Origin: Halorarius halobius
GTDB lineage: Archaea; Halobacteriota; Halobacteria; Halobacteriales; Haloarculaceae
Length of the DNA stretch: 64,000 nucleotides
Reading direction: 5' to 3'
NCBI RefSeq assembly: GCF_024298865.1
Contig: NZ_CP101161.1
Location: forward strand, 455,227-519,226
The notes beneath the pieces are model-generated. The model was not told the DNA's origin. It ran no database searches and was given only the letters and a program-made list of their open reading frames with translations. The position numbers and the translations under genes are program-made. This document shows, in pieces, positions 8,599 through 17,882 of this stretch; positions within the stretch are counted from its first letter, which is position 1; the number at the start of each line of letters is the position of its first letter.

Positions 8599-9855
8599 CT
8601 ACATGAAGGTGTCCACGGTGGCAGTGACGTTGCGGCCCCGGTAGCTGGCCGTGACGGTGAACTCCTCGCGGGGCGCGACGGTGGTGAGGCGGCCGTCGTC
8701 GGTCGTTCCGACCCGCTCGCCGTTCACCGCGACGGTCGCGCCGACCGGCTCGCCGGTGACGCTGTCGGTGACGTGCACGTACAGGGGGCCGCTGGCGTAG
8801 GTGCCGTTGACCGTGACCCGGAGGTCGTCGTCCGTCGCATCGGCGAGCCGGTCGTTGGGCAGTTCGTCCGTGTTGAGCCGCTGAACCTCGTAGAACACGT
8901 CGTCCGTACCGGCGTCGTAGTAGACGACCAGGTCGCGGCTCCCGGAGATGCCGTGTGGATGGGTGAACGCGATGCCGTAGATACCCGCCCGAAGGTACCG
9001 CGGGGTGTTCGTGAGGATGGACGACGACCCGACGTTGTTCTCCGCCACCCACGGGTAGAGTTCGCCCAACCGCCGGGAGAACTCGGTGATGTTGATCGGT
9101 TTGTCGGCCCACTGGTTGTCGATACCCCCACCGTAGTACGCCTCGCGGATGTAGTGGGTGCTGAACTGTCCCTCCGCGACCATCGAGATGACGAACCCGG
9201 TCTCGGACGTCTCGACGTACACCCGCAGTGGCGTCGTCCGCTCACCGGTCATTGCGGTCGTGAGCCGGCCCCGGACCGGGCCGCTAAGTGGCGCCAGTTC
9301 CGCCTTCATGCGAGCGATGCGTGTCACGTCCACGGGCATCCCGGCCGCGCGGTCGAACGTGTACAGCTGACTGATGACCTTTCGGAGCGCCTCCGCGGAC
9401 GCCTGGATGGCGACGAGTTCCCGGAGATACGCGCGGGTGTCGATGTCGCCGTCGTTGTAGGCGGCGAGCGCCGCCCGTTCGCGGTCGGTGAGGTCGTCGA
9501 TGCGGTCGCTGAGCCGCTCTGTCGTCCGGTTGACGACCGCTCGCTGTTCGGCCCGGTCGTCGCCCGCCGCCTCGAACGCCTCCCGGAGACGCGTGACGCT
9601 GTACCGGCCGTGTAGTCGGGTGTTGTCGGTCGATACGGCACCCCCCACGTCGAGCGTCGCCGTTCCGAACCGGACGGTTCGCATCTCGTCGTCCGGAAGC
9701 ACCAGATGAGACGTCGTGTTCGGCTCCTGTACCACCGGTGCGGGTGCGGTGGCCGCCACCTCCTCGGAGTCCGTCTGGAGCGTGAGAGGGGCGGCGGCCG
9801 CGGAGGAGGCGAGCACCAGCAGGAGCGCGGCCGCGACGCGCAGGGGACCGTGCAT
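8599..9855 (-). CDS. Exported haloarchaeal protein of unknown function (DUF7094/DUF7096-like, tentative)
   Basis: A 418-residue protein with a Sec-type signal peptide (about residues 1-22, ending SSAAAA), no later strong membrane helix, and several N-glycosylation sequons (NTT, NRT, NIT, NGT). The middle is helical (about 80-200). The C-terminal ~80 residues look like an Ig-like or carboxypeptidase-regulatory beta domain (VHVTDSVTGEPVGATVAVNG). I do not recognise an enzymatic motif. It lies upstream of the pilin-like gene and is divergent from a membrane-bound regulator that also has an ectodomain. Confidence 0.7.
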   Translation of the reverse strand: MHGPLRVAAALLLVLASSAAAAPLTLQTDSEEVAATAPAPVVQEPNTTSHLVLPDDEMRTVRFGTATLDVGGAVSTDNTRLHGRYSVTRLREAFEAAGDDRAEQRAVVNRTTERLSDRIDDLTDRERAALAAYNDGDIDTRAYLRELVAIQASAEALRKVISQLYTFDRAAGMPVDVTRIARMKAELAPLSGPVRGRLTTAMTGERTTPLRVYVETSETGFVISMVAEGQFSTHYIREAYYGGGIDNQWADKPINITEFSRRLGELYPWVAENNVGSSSILTNTPRYLRAGIYGIAFTHPHGISGSRDLVVYYDAGTDDVFYEVQRLNTDELPNDRLADATDDDLRVTVNGTYASGPLYVHVTDSVTGEPVGATVAVNGERVGTTDDGRLTTVAPREEFTVTASYRGRNVTATVDTFM

Positions 9856-10005
9856 GCCCGCCAGTCGTGTCGGCGGCTACAAAAATCCGCCTATCCGACC
9901 GGGTACCACAGGAGGCCACGAGCGGCCACGAGACGATTCATGCGGCCCGCTCACATTTCATCGGGGATGGAAAGCGTTTTGCGGAAGGCGGGACCACTCG
10001 GAACC

Positions 10006-11214
10006 ATGCGGTCCGGGCCGCGGTTCGCCCTCCTGTGTTTGCTCCTGCTCGCGGCCGCCGCCCCAGGTGTCGTCGCCGGGCAGTCAGCGGCGGCACCGGC
10101 CGACCGGTCAGCCGCCGCACCGTCGGTCGGGCCGGCTGTGGCACAGACGGACGACGGCAACGTCACCGCGCCCATCGAGTCGACGACGATGACCATCCAG
10201 CTCCGGCCGAACGGCGACGCGCGGTGGGTCGTCACCACGGCGTTCCTCCTGGAAAACGAGAGCGACCGGGAGGCGTTCCAGCGGCTCGAATCCGGGTTCA
10301 CCTCCGGGGACGCCGGCGTCTCCTACGATGTCGCCACCTTCGAACGGGCGGCCGCGGCCGGCCGCAACGCCACCGGCCGGGAGATGCGCATCGAGCGCGT
10401 CCGCTACAACGCGACGACGACGCCCGTCGAGAACGCCACCGTCGGTCGACTTCGGATGACGTTCCGGTGGACGAACTTCACCGAATCCAGTGGTCGACAG
10501 CTCGTCGTCGGTGACGCGTTCAACACGACGAGCGGGACGTGGCTCCCCGGGCTCACCCAGCGCCAGACGCTCGTCATCGTCCCCCCCGAGAGCTACACCC
10601 TGCTCGATATTCCCCGGGGACTGGGCGCCGAGGGTGGCACCGTCACGGTCGAGGGGCCGGCCGCGTTCGAGCCGGGGTATCTCGGCCAGTTGACCTACGA
10701 GCGGACCGACCCGACGCCCTCGGTGACCGACACCCCCAACGAGGGAATCGACTTCTCGATGCTCGGACTCGTCGGCGTCGTCGTTATCGCACTCGGCGCG
10801 CTCGCGGTCGGGGCGTACGTGCTCGCCCGACACGACGACGGGGACCCGACTCCGGGCGGCGTGGGCGAGCCGAACCCCAACGGCGGCACGGACGGTGAGG
10901 CGGTCACGCGGGCGACGACGGGCGCGACCGACCCGCCGAGCGGGCCGGCAACGGACGACGCGGCCGACGACGACGACGACGGCCCGGACATCGACCTGCT
11001 GTCCGACGAAGAGCGGGTCGAGTACCTGCTGGAGGAGAACGGCGGCCGAATGAAGCAGGCCAACATCGTCAAGGAGACGGGCTGGTCGAACGCGAAGGTG
11101 TCGCAGTTGCTGTCCGCGATGGACGACGACGGCCGCATCGACAAGCTCCGCATCGGGCGCGAGAACCTCATCTCCCTGCCGGACGAGGAGATAGGCGAGT
11201 TCGACGACGAGTAG
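10006..11214 (+). CDS. Membrane-anchored winged-helix transcriptional regulator with exported sensor domain
   Basis: A 402-residue one-component regulator. Residues 1-25 are a signal peptide, 30-245 an exported beta-rich domain with many N-glycosylation sequons, and 249-272 a single membrane helix. An acidic, low-complexity linker follows, then a winged-helix domain (about 330-395; NIVKETGWSNAKVSQLLSAM is the recognition region). The topology places the sensor outside and the DNA-binding domain inside. In-frame ATGs exist at 9967 and further upstream; 10006 is chosen because the signal peptide begins there. It is divergent from the exported protein and pilin-like genes, its most obvious candidate targets. 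Confidence 0.8.
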   Translation: MRSGPRFALLCLLLLAAAAPGVVAGQSAAAPADRSAAAPSVGPAVAQTDDGNVTAPIESTTMTIQLRPNGDARWVVTTAFLLENESDREAFQRLESGFTSGDAGVSYDVATFERAAAAGRNATGREMRIERVRYNATTTPVENATVGRLRMTFRWTNFTESSGRQLVVGDAFNTTSGTWLPGLTQRQTLVIVPPESYTLLDIPRGLGAEGGTVTVEGPAAFEPGYLGQLTYERTDPTPSVTDTPNEGIDFSMLGLVGVVVIALGALAVGAYVLARHDDGDPTPGGVGEPNPNGGTDGEAVTRATTGATDPPSGPATDDAADDDDDGPDIDLLSDEERVEYLLEENGGRMKQANIVKETGWSNAKVSQLLSAMDDDGRIDKLRIGRENLISLPDEEIGEFDDE

Positions 11215-11292
11215 ACCACTGGTGGCACGAGAACACACCACACACCGCGTCAGACCCCGATAACCGCGGAGTTCTGTTGCTTCATTCGGAAA

Positions 11293-11301
11293 CGTTTAAC
11301 C
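11293..11301 (+). promoter_or_regulatory. Promoter (TATA-like) of etfBA
   Basis: CGTTTAACC lies 31-39 bp before the etfB ATG. The implied transcript start is about 8 bp before the ATG, so the message would be nearly leaderless. Confidence 0.5.
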
Positions 11302-11331
11302 ACGGATGGCCGTCATTCACACGCGACGACG

Positions 11332-12126
11332 ATGAAGATACTAGTCACCGTAAAGGAGGTGGCCGAAGTCGACGACGAGTTCGAAATCAGCGAACTCGAC
11401 ATCGACGAACGCTACCTCGAATACGACCTCAACGAATGGGACGACTACGCCGTCGAGGAAGCCGTCCAGACCGCCGAGGAAAACGACGACGTCGAAGTCG
11501 TCACCGTCACCATCGGCCCCGAACGCTCCGAGGAAACCATCCGCATGGCCCTCGCGAAAGGCGCCGACCGCGCCATCCGCGTCTGGGACGACGACCTCGA
11601 GACCGCACAGTTCCTCGACGTCTCCACCAAAGCCGACGTCCTCGCCGCAGTCGTCGAACAAGAACAACCCGACCTCGTCCTCTCGGGCGTCCAGGCCGCC
11701 GACGACTCCTTCGGCGCCACCGGCGTCGCGCTCGCCGAACGCGTCGGCTTCCAGTGGGGCGCGGTCGTCAACTCACTCGACCTCGACCTCGACGCCGACA
11801 TCGCCGCCGTCCGCCGCGAACTCGAAGGCGGCGTCGAAGAACTGACCGACGTCCAACTGCCCGCCGTCCTCACCATCCAAACCGGCATCAACGAACCACG
11901 CTACGCCTCACTCCGGGGCATCCGACAGGCCCAACAGAAACCCCTCGACGTCCAGACGCTCGGTGACATCGGCCTCGACGGCGACGTCACCCACTCGCCC
12001 GTCGAAATTACCGACATGTACGAACCCGAAAGCGAGGGCGACGCCACCGTCTGGGAAGGCGCCGCCGACGAAACCGCCGGCGAACTGGCCGACTTCCTCC
12101 GCGACAAGGGGGTGGTCGACGGATGA
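11332..12126 (+). CDS. etfB: Electron transfer flavoprotein beta subunit
   Basis: Beta subunit (264 residues) of ETF, which takes electrons from acyl-CoA and other dehydrogenases and passes them to the respiratory quinone pool. It starts MKILVTVKEVAEVDDEFE and contains the family region around GVQAADDSFGATG and the ETF signature near VLTIQTGINEPRYASLRG. The next gene, etfA, overlaps by 4 bp. Synonymous codon use is unusual: GAA is preferred for Glu and third positions are mostly C, while most genes in the window favour GAG. This could reflect high expression or a different history. Confidence 0.95.
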   Translation: MKILVTVKEVAEVDDEFEISELDIDERYLEYDLNEWDDYAVEEAVQTAEENDDVEVVTVTIGPERSEETIRMALAKGADRAIRVWDDDLETAQFLDVSTKADVLAAVVEQEQPDLVLSGVQAADDSFGATGVALAERVGFQWGAVVNSLDLDLDADIAAVRRELEGGVEELTDVQLPAVLTIQTGINEPRYASLRGIRQAQQKPLDVQTLGDIGLDGDVTHSPVEITDMYEPESEGDATVWEGAADETAGELADFLRDKGVVDG

Positions 12127-13094
12127 GCGACGTCCTCGCGGTCACCGAACACCGGCGCGGCGAACTCCGCGACGTCTCCTACGAGATGATCACCGCCGGC
12201 CGCGAACTCGCCGACGCCCTGGGCGGCGACCTCCACCTCGCCGTCATCAGCGGCGACGTCGACGAGTACGCCGACCAACTGAACCGCGACGGCGTCGACG
12301 CCATCCACACCGTCGCCGAAGGCGAGGAGTTCAACCACGACGTCTACAGCCAGGCCATCCAGCAACTGTACGACCAGACCGGCGCCTCCGCACTGCTCAT
12401 GCCGAACACCGTCAACGGCCTCGACTACGCCCCCGCGGTCGCCGGCGCGCTCGACCTGCCGCTCGTGACCGACGCCATCGGCATCGAGCCGAACGGCGCG
12501 CTCACCGTCACCCGCGAACAGTACGGCGGAAAGGTCGAAACGACCCTGGACGTCGATGCCGACGAGTACGCCGTCACCGTCCGCCCGGCCGAGTGGCCCC
12601 AGGCCGACGGCCAGGGCGACGCCGACGTGCAGGCCGCCGACGTCGACATCGACGACGACGCCGTCGGCTCGACCGTCAACGGGTTCGAAGAAGTCGGCTC
12701 CGGCGACGTCGACATCACCGAGGCCGACGTGCTCGTCTCCATCGGCCGCGGCATCGAAGAGGAGGACAACCTCCCGCTCGTCGAGGCGCTGGCCGAGACG
12801 CTGGGCGCGACGCTGTCGTCGTCCCGACCCATCGTCGACAACGGCTGGCTCCCGAAGAACCGGCAGGTCGGCCAGTCGGGGAAAGTGGTGACGCCCGACG
12901 TCTACATCGCCATCGGCATCTCCGGCGCCGTCCAGCACGTCGCCGGCATGAAAGGCTCCGACACCATCATCGCCATCAACACCGACCCGAACGCCCCCAT
13001 CATGGACATCGCCGACTACGCCATCGTCGACGACCTCTTCGACGTCGTCCCCGAACTCATCGAACAGTTCGGCGGCGAGGCGCCGAGCGTCTGA
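12123..13094 (+). CDS. etfA: Electron transfer flavoprotein alpha subunit
   Basis: Alpha subunit (323 residues) that binds FAD through its C-terminal domain. That domain contains the motif [16 protein letters not shown] and the segment [12 protein letters not shown] leading to INTDPNAPI, both diagnostic of the FAD site. The N-terminal domain resembles the beta subunit. The ATGA overlap with etfB indicates translational coupling of the heterodimer. No quinone oxidoreductase gene is adjacent. Confidence 0.96.
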   Translation: MSDVLAVTEHRRGELRDVSYEMITAGRELADALGGDLHLAVISGDVDEYADQLNRDGVDAIHTVAEGEEFNHDVYSQAIQQLYDQTGASALLMPNTVNGLDYAPAVAGALDLPLVTDAIGIEPNGALTVTREQYGGKVETTLDVDADEYAVTVRPAEWPQADGQGDADVQAADVDIDDDAVGSTVNGFEEVGSGDVDITEADVLVSIGRGIEEEDNLPLVEALAETLGATLSSSRPIVDNGWLPKNRQVGQSGKVVTPDVYIAIGISGAVQHVAGMKGSDTIIAINTDPNAPIMDIADYAIVDDLFDVVPELIEQFGGEAPSV

Positions 13095-13105
13095 GGTCCA
13101 CCCCG

Positions 13106-13120
13106 TTCTCTCTCTTTTTC
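13106..13120 (+). terminator. Pyrimidine/T-rich tract after etfA
   Basis: A run of alternating T and C ending in five T residues begins 11 bp after the etfA stop. Haloarchaeal transcripts commonly end at such T tracts. There is no strong hairpin. Confidence 0.4.
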
Positions 13121-13163
13121 CTCGTCGTGAGCGGCGGCACCGCGCTCGACCCGAAACCGGGGG

Positions 13164-13466
13164 TCACGCCGCCGCGTCGTCGAGCGCGACCATCACGCCC
13201 CGGGCGGGCGGAACGAGGAGTCCCCCGGCCAGAAGCACCGCGGCGACCACGAAGACGGTCAGCGCGCTCGACAGCACCTGGAGGCCGAAGCCGACTGCGG
13301 CCGCAAGCAGGGGCGCGGGTGCGAACGTGACCACGGTGCGGCCGAACGCCTGCACACGGGTGCGGTCGCGGCGGTGGCCGTAGATGTAGCACGCGAAGCC
13401 GACCGCGACGTACGCGAGGCCCACGACGGCGGCCCCGACGACGAGGAGGAACCGGAGCGGGTACAC
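13164..13466 (-). CDS. Small membrane protein, unknown function
   Basis: A 100-residue protein with three predicted membrane helices: an N-terminal one (FLLVVGAAVVGLAYVAVGFA), then a short basic loop (GHRRDRTRVQ), and two further hydrophobic stretches ending close to the C-terminus. The GTG at 13466 starts just before the first helix. The frame remains open far upstream over another gene, but that part has no protein-like character. I do not recognise the family beyond its resemblance to short haloarchaeal membrane proteins. Confidence 0.6.
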   Translation of the reverse strand: MYPLRFLLVVGAAVVGLAYVAVGFACYIYGHRRDRTRVQAFGRTVVTFAPAPLLAAAVGFGLQVLSSALTVFVVAAVLLAGGLLVPPARGVMVALDDAAA

Positions 13467-13551
13467 ACCGATAGGTGGGCCGCGGGCTACCTGAGTCCGT
13501 CGATGTCGCGTTCCGTCACCTACTTGCGACGCGCGCCCCTCTCGTCCGACA

Positions 13552-14394
13552 ATGGAGTATCTCGAGCGGCGGCGGGACCGCATCGAGTCGCGGCTCGAAG
13601 CCGTCCTCGCGGACGTGGAACCCGCCGAACTTCGCGAGCAGGTCGAGCACGTCTCGCTGTCGGGGGGCAAGCGCGTCCGCCCGACGGTGACGGTGCTCGC
13701 CTGCGAGGCCGCCGGCGGCGAAGCGGCCGACGCCGTCGACTTCGGCGTCGGCATCGAGTTGGTCCACAACGCCTCGCTCGTGGTCGACGACATCATCGAC
13801 GAGTCGGACGTACGCCGGGGCGTCTCGGCGGCCCACGCGGAGTTCGGCCACGGGCCGGCCATCATCGCCTCCGACGGCCTGCTCGGGGAGGCGTTCAACC
13901 TGTTCTCGGCGGAGCCGCGGGCGCTGACCATCGCCGCCGACGCCGTCGCGGAACTCGGCGAGGGCGAGGCGACCGAACTGGTCGCCCAGCCCTCGAACGA
14001 GAGCGAGTACATGGACCTGGCGCGCCGGAAGACGGGGGCGCTGTTCCGCGCGGCGGCGAAACTGGGCGCGGTCGCCGCAGGTGCCGACGCCGAGACGGTG
14101 GCGGCGTTCGGCGAGTACGCCGAACACGTCGGCATCGCGTTCCAGATACGCGACGACGTGCTCGACGCGACGGCCGACGCCGACGAGTTGGGGAAGCCGA
14201 CCGGCCAGGACGCCGAGATGGAGCGCCCCTCGCTCGTGCAGGTGACCGACCTCACGCCCGAGGATGCAAACGAGCGGGCCCGCGCCCAGTCGGACGCGGC
14301 GCTCGAGGCCCTGGAACGGACCGACGCGGACGACTCGCAAGCCCTCGCGTACCTGCGGGACCTCGCGGAGTTCGTCGTCGTCCGCGAACGGTGA
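13552..14394 (+). CDS. Polyprenyl (geranylgeranyl-type) diphosphate synthase
   Basis: Trans-isoprenyl diphosphate synthase of 280 residues, which condenses isopentenyl diphosphate with an allylic primer to make precursors for archaeal lipids, quinones or carotenoids. It shows GGKRVRP near residue 38, the first Asp-rich motif DDIID at about 79-83, and the second, DDVLD, at about 201-205. It is shorter than the canonical archaeal GGPP synthase (about 340) because the C-terminal part is reduced, so chain length cannot be predicted. Confidence 0.92.
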   Translation: MEYLERRRDRIESRLEAVLADVEPAELREQVEHVSLSGGKRVRPTVTVLACEAAGGEAADAVDFGVGIELVHNASLVVDDIIDESDVRRGVSAAHAEFGHGPAIIASDGLLGEAFNLFSAEPRALTIAADAVAELGEGEATELVAQPSNESEYMDLARRKTGALFRAAAKLGAVAAGADAETVAAFGEYAEHVGIAFQIRDDVLDATADADELGKPTGQDAEMERPSLVQVTDLTPEDANERARAQSDAALEALERTDADDSQALAYLRDLAEFVVVRER

Positions 14395-14503
14395 CCGGCG
14401 GCGGTGTCGGGGGGACGGTATCGGGGCTCTACGGCCGAGCGACCACCAGCCGGGAACCGACTGGTAAGTATCCCGCAACGAACGCTCGACAGGTGGTAAG
14501 AAA

Positions 14504-14512
14504 CGTATAACG
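14504..14512 (+). promoter_or_regulatory. Promoter (TATA-like) of the small zinc-ribbon gene
   Basis: CGTATAACG lies about 30-38 bp before the ATG at 14542, at the expected spacing for a leaderless or short-leader transcript. Confidence 0.45.
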
Positions 14513-14541
14513 ATAGGGGGCACAGTCGACGCTCAACGGGT

Positions 14542-14667
14542 ATGCGATGTGAGCGATGCAAGACACACGCCCGGGTCCGGAAACACTCCGTGGACGGGTC
14601 GACCGGGTACGTGTGCACCGAGTGCCTGCAGGTGTGGGAGGACCTGATGGACGCTCGACTCCGGTGA
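14542..14667 (+). CDS. Small zinc-ribbon protein, 41 residues
   Basis: A 41-codon gene with two CxxC pairs, CERC at residues 3-6 and CTEC at 25-28, about 20 residues apart, which is the spacing of a compact zinc ribbon. The intervening and following residues are basic then acidic. Its own TATA-like element and normal codon use support expression. Haloarchaea encode many one-domain zinc proteins of this size. It ends 4 bp from the convergent DUF373 gene. Function unknown; nucleic-acid or protein binding is possible. Confidence 0.75.
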   Translation: MRCERCKTHARVRKHSVDGSTGYVCTECLQVWEDLMDARLR

Positions 14668-14671
14668 GCGG

Positions 14672-15772
14672 TCAGGCGGCCGCGTCGGGCTTTCGAGGGA
14701 GCCGCGACTCCGCGACGGCGAACGCGAGCGTGCTCGCCAGCCCCAGCAGGGTGCCGGCGGTCAGGGCGGCGGCGAGATAGCCCAGCGTGGCGAACTCCAA
14801 CTCGAGCAGGTACGCCGACAGCGCGTGGACGACGACGGCGATGGCGACCACGTAGAAGGGGGCGTTGAGGTAGCGCCACCGCAGTGAGTCGGCGAGGTAC
14901 TCGTCGGTGACCCGGCCGAGCGAGGCGACGACGCCGGCGGCGGCGAACCACTCGACTGCGCCGTAGGTGACGGCGGCGACGGTGCCCAACACGGGGAGCG
15001 CGCCCCGCGTTCCCGACAGCGCGGCGAGATACTCCTGGCCGCTGACGATGCCGACCGCGACCAGCGCCAGCGCGACGACGCTGGTGACGAGCGTCATCCG
15101 GCCGGTGTACAACGAGACGCGGGCACGCTCGATGACGGCGTCGACCGTCGTCTCCAGTCCAAGTCCGCGGAACAGCACGTACAGTCCAAGCAGGCCGGAC
15201 AGCACGCCCAGCGTCGACCCCGGGAGCCCGAGCTGGTCCGCCAGGATGGCGACCGGATATATCAACAGGAGGATGCCCAGCGGCACGAGAATCGTGCCTC
15301 GCGTCTCGGGGTCGTCGAGCACCTGCTTGATGGTGTAGTACATCGACTCGAGGTTCTGTGCCTGTCGGACGACGACCCGCCGAACGGAGTCTATGGGGAC
15401 CCGCGAGCGGATGACCGGGAGGACCGACTCGTCCTGTGCGCCGTCGGTGATGACGACCGCACGCACGTCCTCGGCGGTCTGGAGCGATGCGAGCACGCGG
15501 TCGACCTCCTCGCCAACCTTGCGGTCGGCGGCCACGTCGCCCGACGCCAGCCCCGTGACCACCGCCACCTCGACGCTCTCGGCCGCCTCCTCGACGAGCG
15601 CGTCGTGCAGATGGACCCCCTCGAAGATGACGTTCACGTCGGAGTCCTCGGGGTCGGCGGTGGCGAGCGCGACCGCGCTCTCCTCGACGGCGTCCCGGCC
15701 GATGACCGGCGTCTCGAAGTCGGTCTTGCGACCGAGGTCGTCGTCGAGGTCGACACACAGCACCAACTGCAT
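14672..15772 (-). CDS. DUF373 family membrane protein
   Basis: A 366-residue protein of the archaeal DUF373 family. The N-terminal ~140 residues form a soluble alpha/beta domain with the opening VLCVDLDDDLGRK, characteristic of the family. The rest contains about seven hydrophobic helices. The function is not known. It is convergent with the small zinc-ribbon gene and follows the MFS gene on the same strand by 55 bp. Confidence 0.88.
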   Translation of the reverse strand: MQLVLCVDLDDDLGRKTDFETPVIGRDAVEESAVALATADPEDSDVNVIFEGVHLHDALVEEAAESVEVAVVTGLASGDVAADRKVGEEVDRVLASLQTAEDVRAVVITDGAQDESVLPVIRSRVPIDSVRRVVVRQAQNLESMYYTIKQVLDDPETRGTILVPLGILLLIYPVAILADQLGLPGSTLGVLSGLLGLYVLFRGLGLETTVDAVIERARVSLYTGRMTLVTSVVALALVAVGIVSGQEYLAALSGTRGALPVLGTVAAVTYGAVEWFAAAGVVASLGRVTDEYLADSLRWRYLNAPFYVVAIAVVVHALSAYLLELEFATLGYLAAALTAGTLLGLASTLAFAVAESRLPRKPDAAA

Positions 15773-15827
15773 CTGCGGGGGCGTTCGTCGGCGGCGTTTA
15801 TGTCCTTTCGGGAGCGACCGGCCGGCG

Positions 15828-17150
15828 TCAGCGGACGTGGCCCGGGTCGGTCGGTTGCTCCTCCGCGGGCGCCGCGTCGGCCGGTCGCTTCAGGCGGGCC
15901 GCGATGAGAAGCACCGGGACGACCAGCACCGCGCCGAACACGAACGGGGCACGGAACCCGACCGCGGCGTACGCCCCACCCATCACGACCGGGCCGACGG
16001 CCCGGGCGAGACTCCCGGCCCCTTGCGTCAGGCCGAACGCGCTCCCCTGCCGGTCGGCGCTGGCCCGCGTCGAGACGAGCGCCGCCAGCGTGACGTTCAC
16101 TACGCCGTTGCCCAGCGACAGCAACGCGAGCACGAACAGGAGTGCGAACAGCGCCGGGGTCAGAAAGCCGGCGACCCCCGTGAGGTCGGGGAACAGCACG
16201 CTCAGCTCCCGGGCGAACGGGATGGCGCCCAGCGCGACGGCGAGCAGGCCCGTGCCCGCGGCGGTGAGCCGGACCGCGTCGAACCGGCGGGTGAGCGGGC
16301 CGATGAGCCCGCCCTGGACGACGACGGCGAGAACGCCGATGTACGTCAACAGTAGCGACGCCTGCGACTCCGAGTAGCCGTACACGTCCGCGACGTACGG
16401 GATGAACATCGTCTGGACGCCTGCGAACGCAAAGGAGAGCAGGAAGAACGCCACGAGAAGGTCCCGCACCGCGTCGTTGGCGACGGCGTCCCGTAGCTGG
16501 GCGACCTGCGACCGGCGCTCCGTGGCGGTGCCGAGGTCCCGCGACTCGGGGAGCGCGACCGACCCGACCAGCAGGGCCACCAGACTCGCCGCGGCGGCCG
16601 CGAACGCCGGCAGGCTGTACCGGGTGATGGCGACGCCGTCGACGACGCCGTCGACCGCGCCGACCACCTCGGGGAACGACAGCACCGCGCCGATGGCCGG
16701 GCCGAACACGAAGCCGAGGCCGAACGCCGCACCGAGCAGGCCGAGCGCCTGCGCCCGCTCCTCGACGGGCGTCACGTCCGCGACGTACGCCTGCGCCGTC
16801 GAGATGTTGCCGCCCATCGCGCCCGCGAGCATCCGGGAGACGAACAGCATCCACAGCGCCGACGCCAGCCCGAACACCGTCCACGCGAGGACGCTCCCCG
16901 CGATGGAGACGAGCAGGACCGGCCGCCGCCCGTACCGGTCGGACAGCGACCCCAGAAGCGGCGCGAACAGGAACTGCATCACCGAGTACGAGGCCGCGAG
17001 CGCCCCGATGACCACCTCGTTGCCCGGTCCCGGGAAGAACGCCCGCGTGTAGTACGGCAGGATGGGGATGACGATGGAGAACCCGAGCAGGTCGAGAAAC
17101 ACCACGCCGAACACCGTCGCCAGCGCGCGACGACGACGCGACGGGTCCAT
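15828..17150 (-). CDS. MFS transporter, drug:H+ antiporter-1 type
   Basis: Major facilitator superfamily protein of 440 residues with 12 predicted membrane helices. The N-terminus (FLDLLGFSIVIPILPYY) and the loop 2-3 motif GSLSDRYGRRPVLL match the TetA-like DHA1 group, which exports drugs or other small molecules by proton antiport. The substrate cannot be told from the sequence. The gene stands alone between DUF373 and a divergent lipoprotein. Confidence 0.9.
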   Translation of the reverse strand: MDPSRRRRALATVFGVVFLDLLGFSIVIPILPYYTRAFFPGPGNEVVIGALAASYSVMQFLFAPLLGSLSDRYGRRPVLLVSIAGSVLAWTVFGLASALWMLFVSRMLAGAMGGNISTAQAYVADVTPVEERAQALGLLGAAFGLGFVFGPAIGAVLSFPEVVGAVDGVVDGVAITRYSLPAFAAAAASLVALLVGSVALPESRDLGTATERRSQVAQLRDAVANDAVRDLLVAFFLLSFAFAGVQTMFIPYVADVYGYSESQASLLLTYIGVLAVVVQGGLIGPLTRRFDAVRLTAAGTGLLAVALGAIPFARELSVLFPDLTGVAGFLTPALFALLFVLALLSLGNGVVNVTLAALVSTRASADRQGSAFGLTQGAGSLARAVGPVVMGGAYAAVGFRAPFVFGAVLVVPVLLIAARLKRPADAAPAEEQPTDPGHVR

Positions 17151-17227
17151 ACGCTCCGAATGCCGCCGGACGACTTAACGCTCGGGTCCGCGCAACCCCG
17201 AAGTGGTCGTGCGTCGAACTGCATGCT

Positions 17228-17824
17228 ATGTTCCGACGTACCACACTCGGACTGGTCGCGGCCGCAGTCGCCGGCTGTTCGGCGCCCACCGACACCGACG
17301 CGCCGACGCGCGAACCGGACGGCGGAACGCCGATGCCCGACGGCGGCACCGCGCTGTCGCTGTCGTCGCCGGCGTTCGACGACGGAGCGGCCATCCCCGC
17401 CGAGTACACCTGCGAGGGCGCGGACCGCTCGCCCGCGCTGGACGTGGCTGGCGTCCCGGACACGGCCGCACGGCTGGCTCTGCTCGTCGACGACCCCGAC
17501 GCGCCCTCGGCGGAGCCGTTCGTCCACTGGCTACTGTACGACGTGCCTGCCGACGTGGGGACGATACCCGAAGCGGTGCCCGCAGAGGCGCGCGTCGACG
17601 CGCTCGACGGCGCCGCACAGGGCACCAACGGGTTCGGCAACCTCGGTTACGGTGGGCCCTGTCCACCCCGGGGCGACGGCCCCCACACCTACCGGTTCCG
17701 GCTGTTCGCGCTGGAGTCGTCGACCGGTCTGGACCCGGGTGCGAGCCGCGACGACCTGCTCGCGGCCGTCGACGGCCGGAGCCTCGCGCGGACGACGCTG
17801 ACCGGGACGTTCGAGCGGGGCTGA
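17228..17824 (+). CDS. PEBP (YbhB/YbcL, Raf kinase inhibitor-like) lipoprotein
   Basis: A 198-residue protein with a lipobox (AAAVAGC at about 13-19), an Asp/Gly/Thr-rich linker and a phosphatidylethanolamine-binding protein domain from about residue 42. Family motifs visible are YTCEGADRSPAL, DDPDAPSAEPFVHWLLYD and the C-terminal block GPCPPRGDGPHTYRFRLFAL. Homologues in bacteria and archaea bind small anionic ligands, but their role is uncertain. It would be anchored outside the membrane. Confidence 0.9.
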   Translation: MFRRTTLGLVAAAVAGCSAPTDTDAPTREPDGGTPMPDGGTALSLSSPAFDDGAAIPAEYTCEGADRSPALDVAGVPDTAARLALLVDDPDAPSAEPFVHWLLYDVPADVGTIPEAVPAEARVDALDGAAQGTNGFGNLGYGGPCPPRGDGPHTYRFRLFALESSTGLDPGASRDDLLAAVDGRSLARTTLTGTFERG

Positions 17825-17882
17825 CCCTTCGTCCGGGCGAACGAACCGAACTACTAAGCTAGCGGGCGGCGGACGGCGGGGC

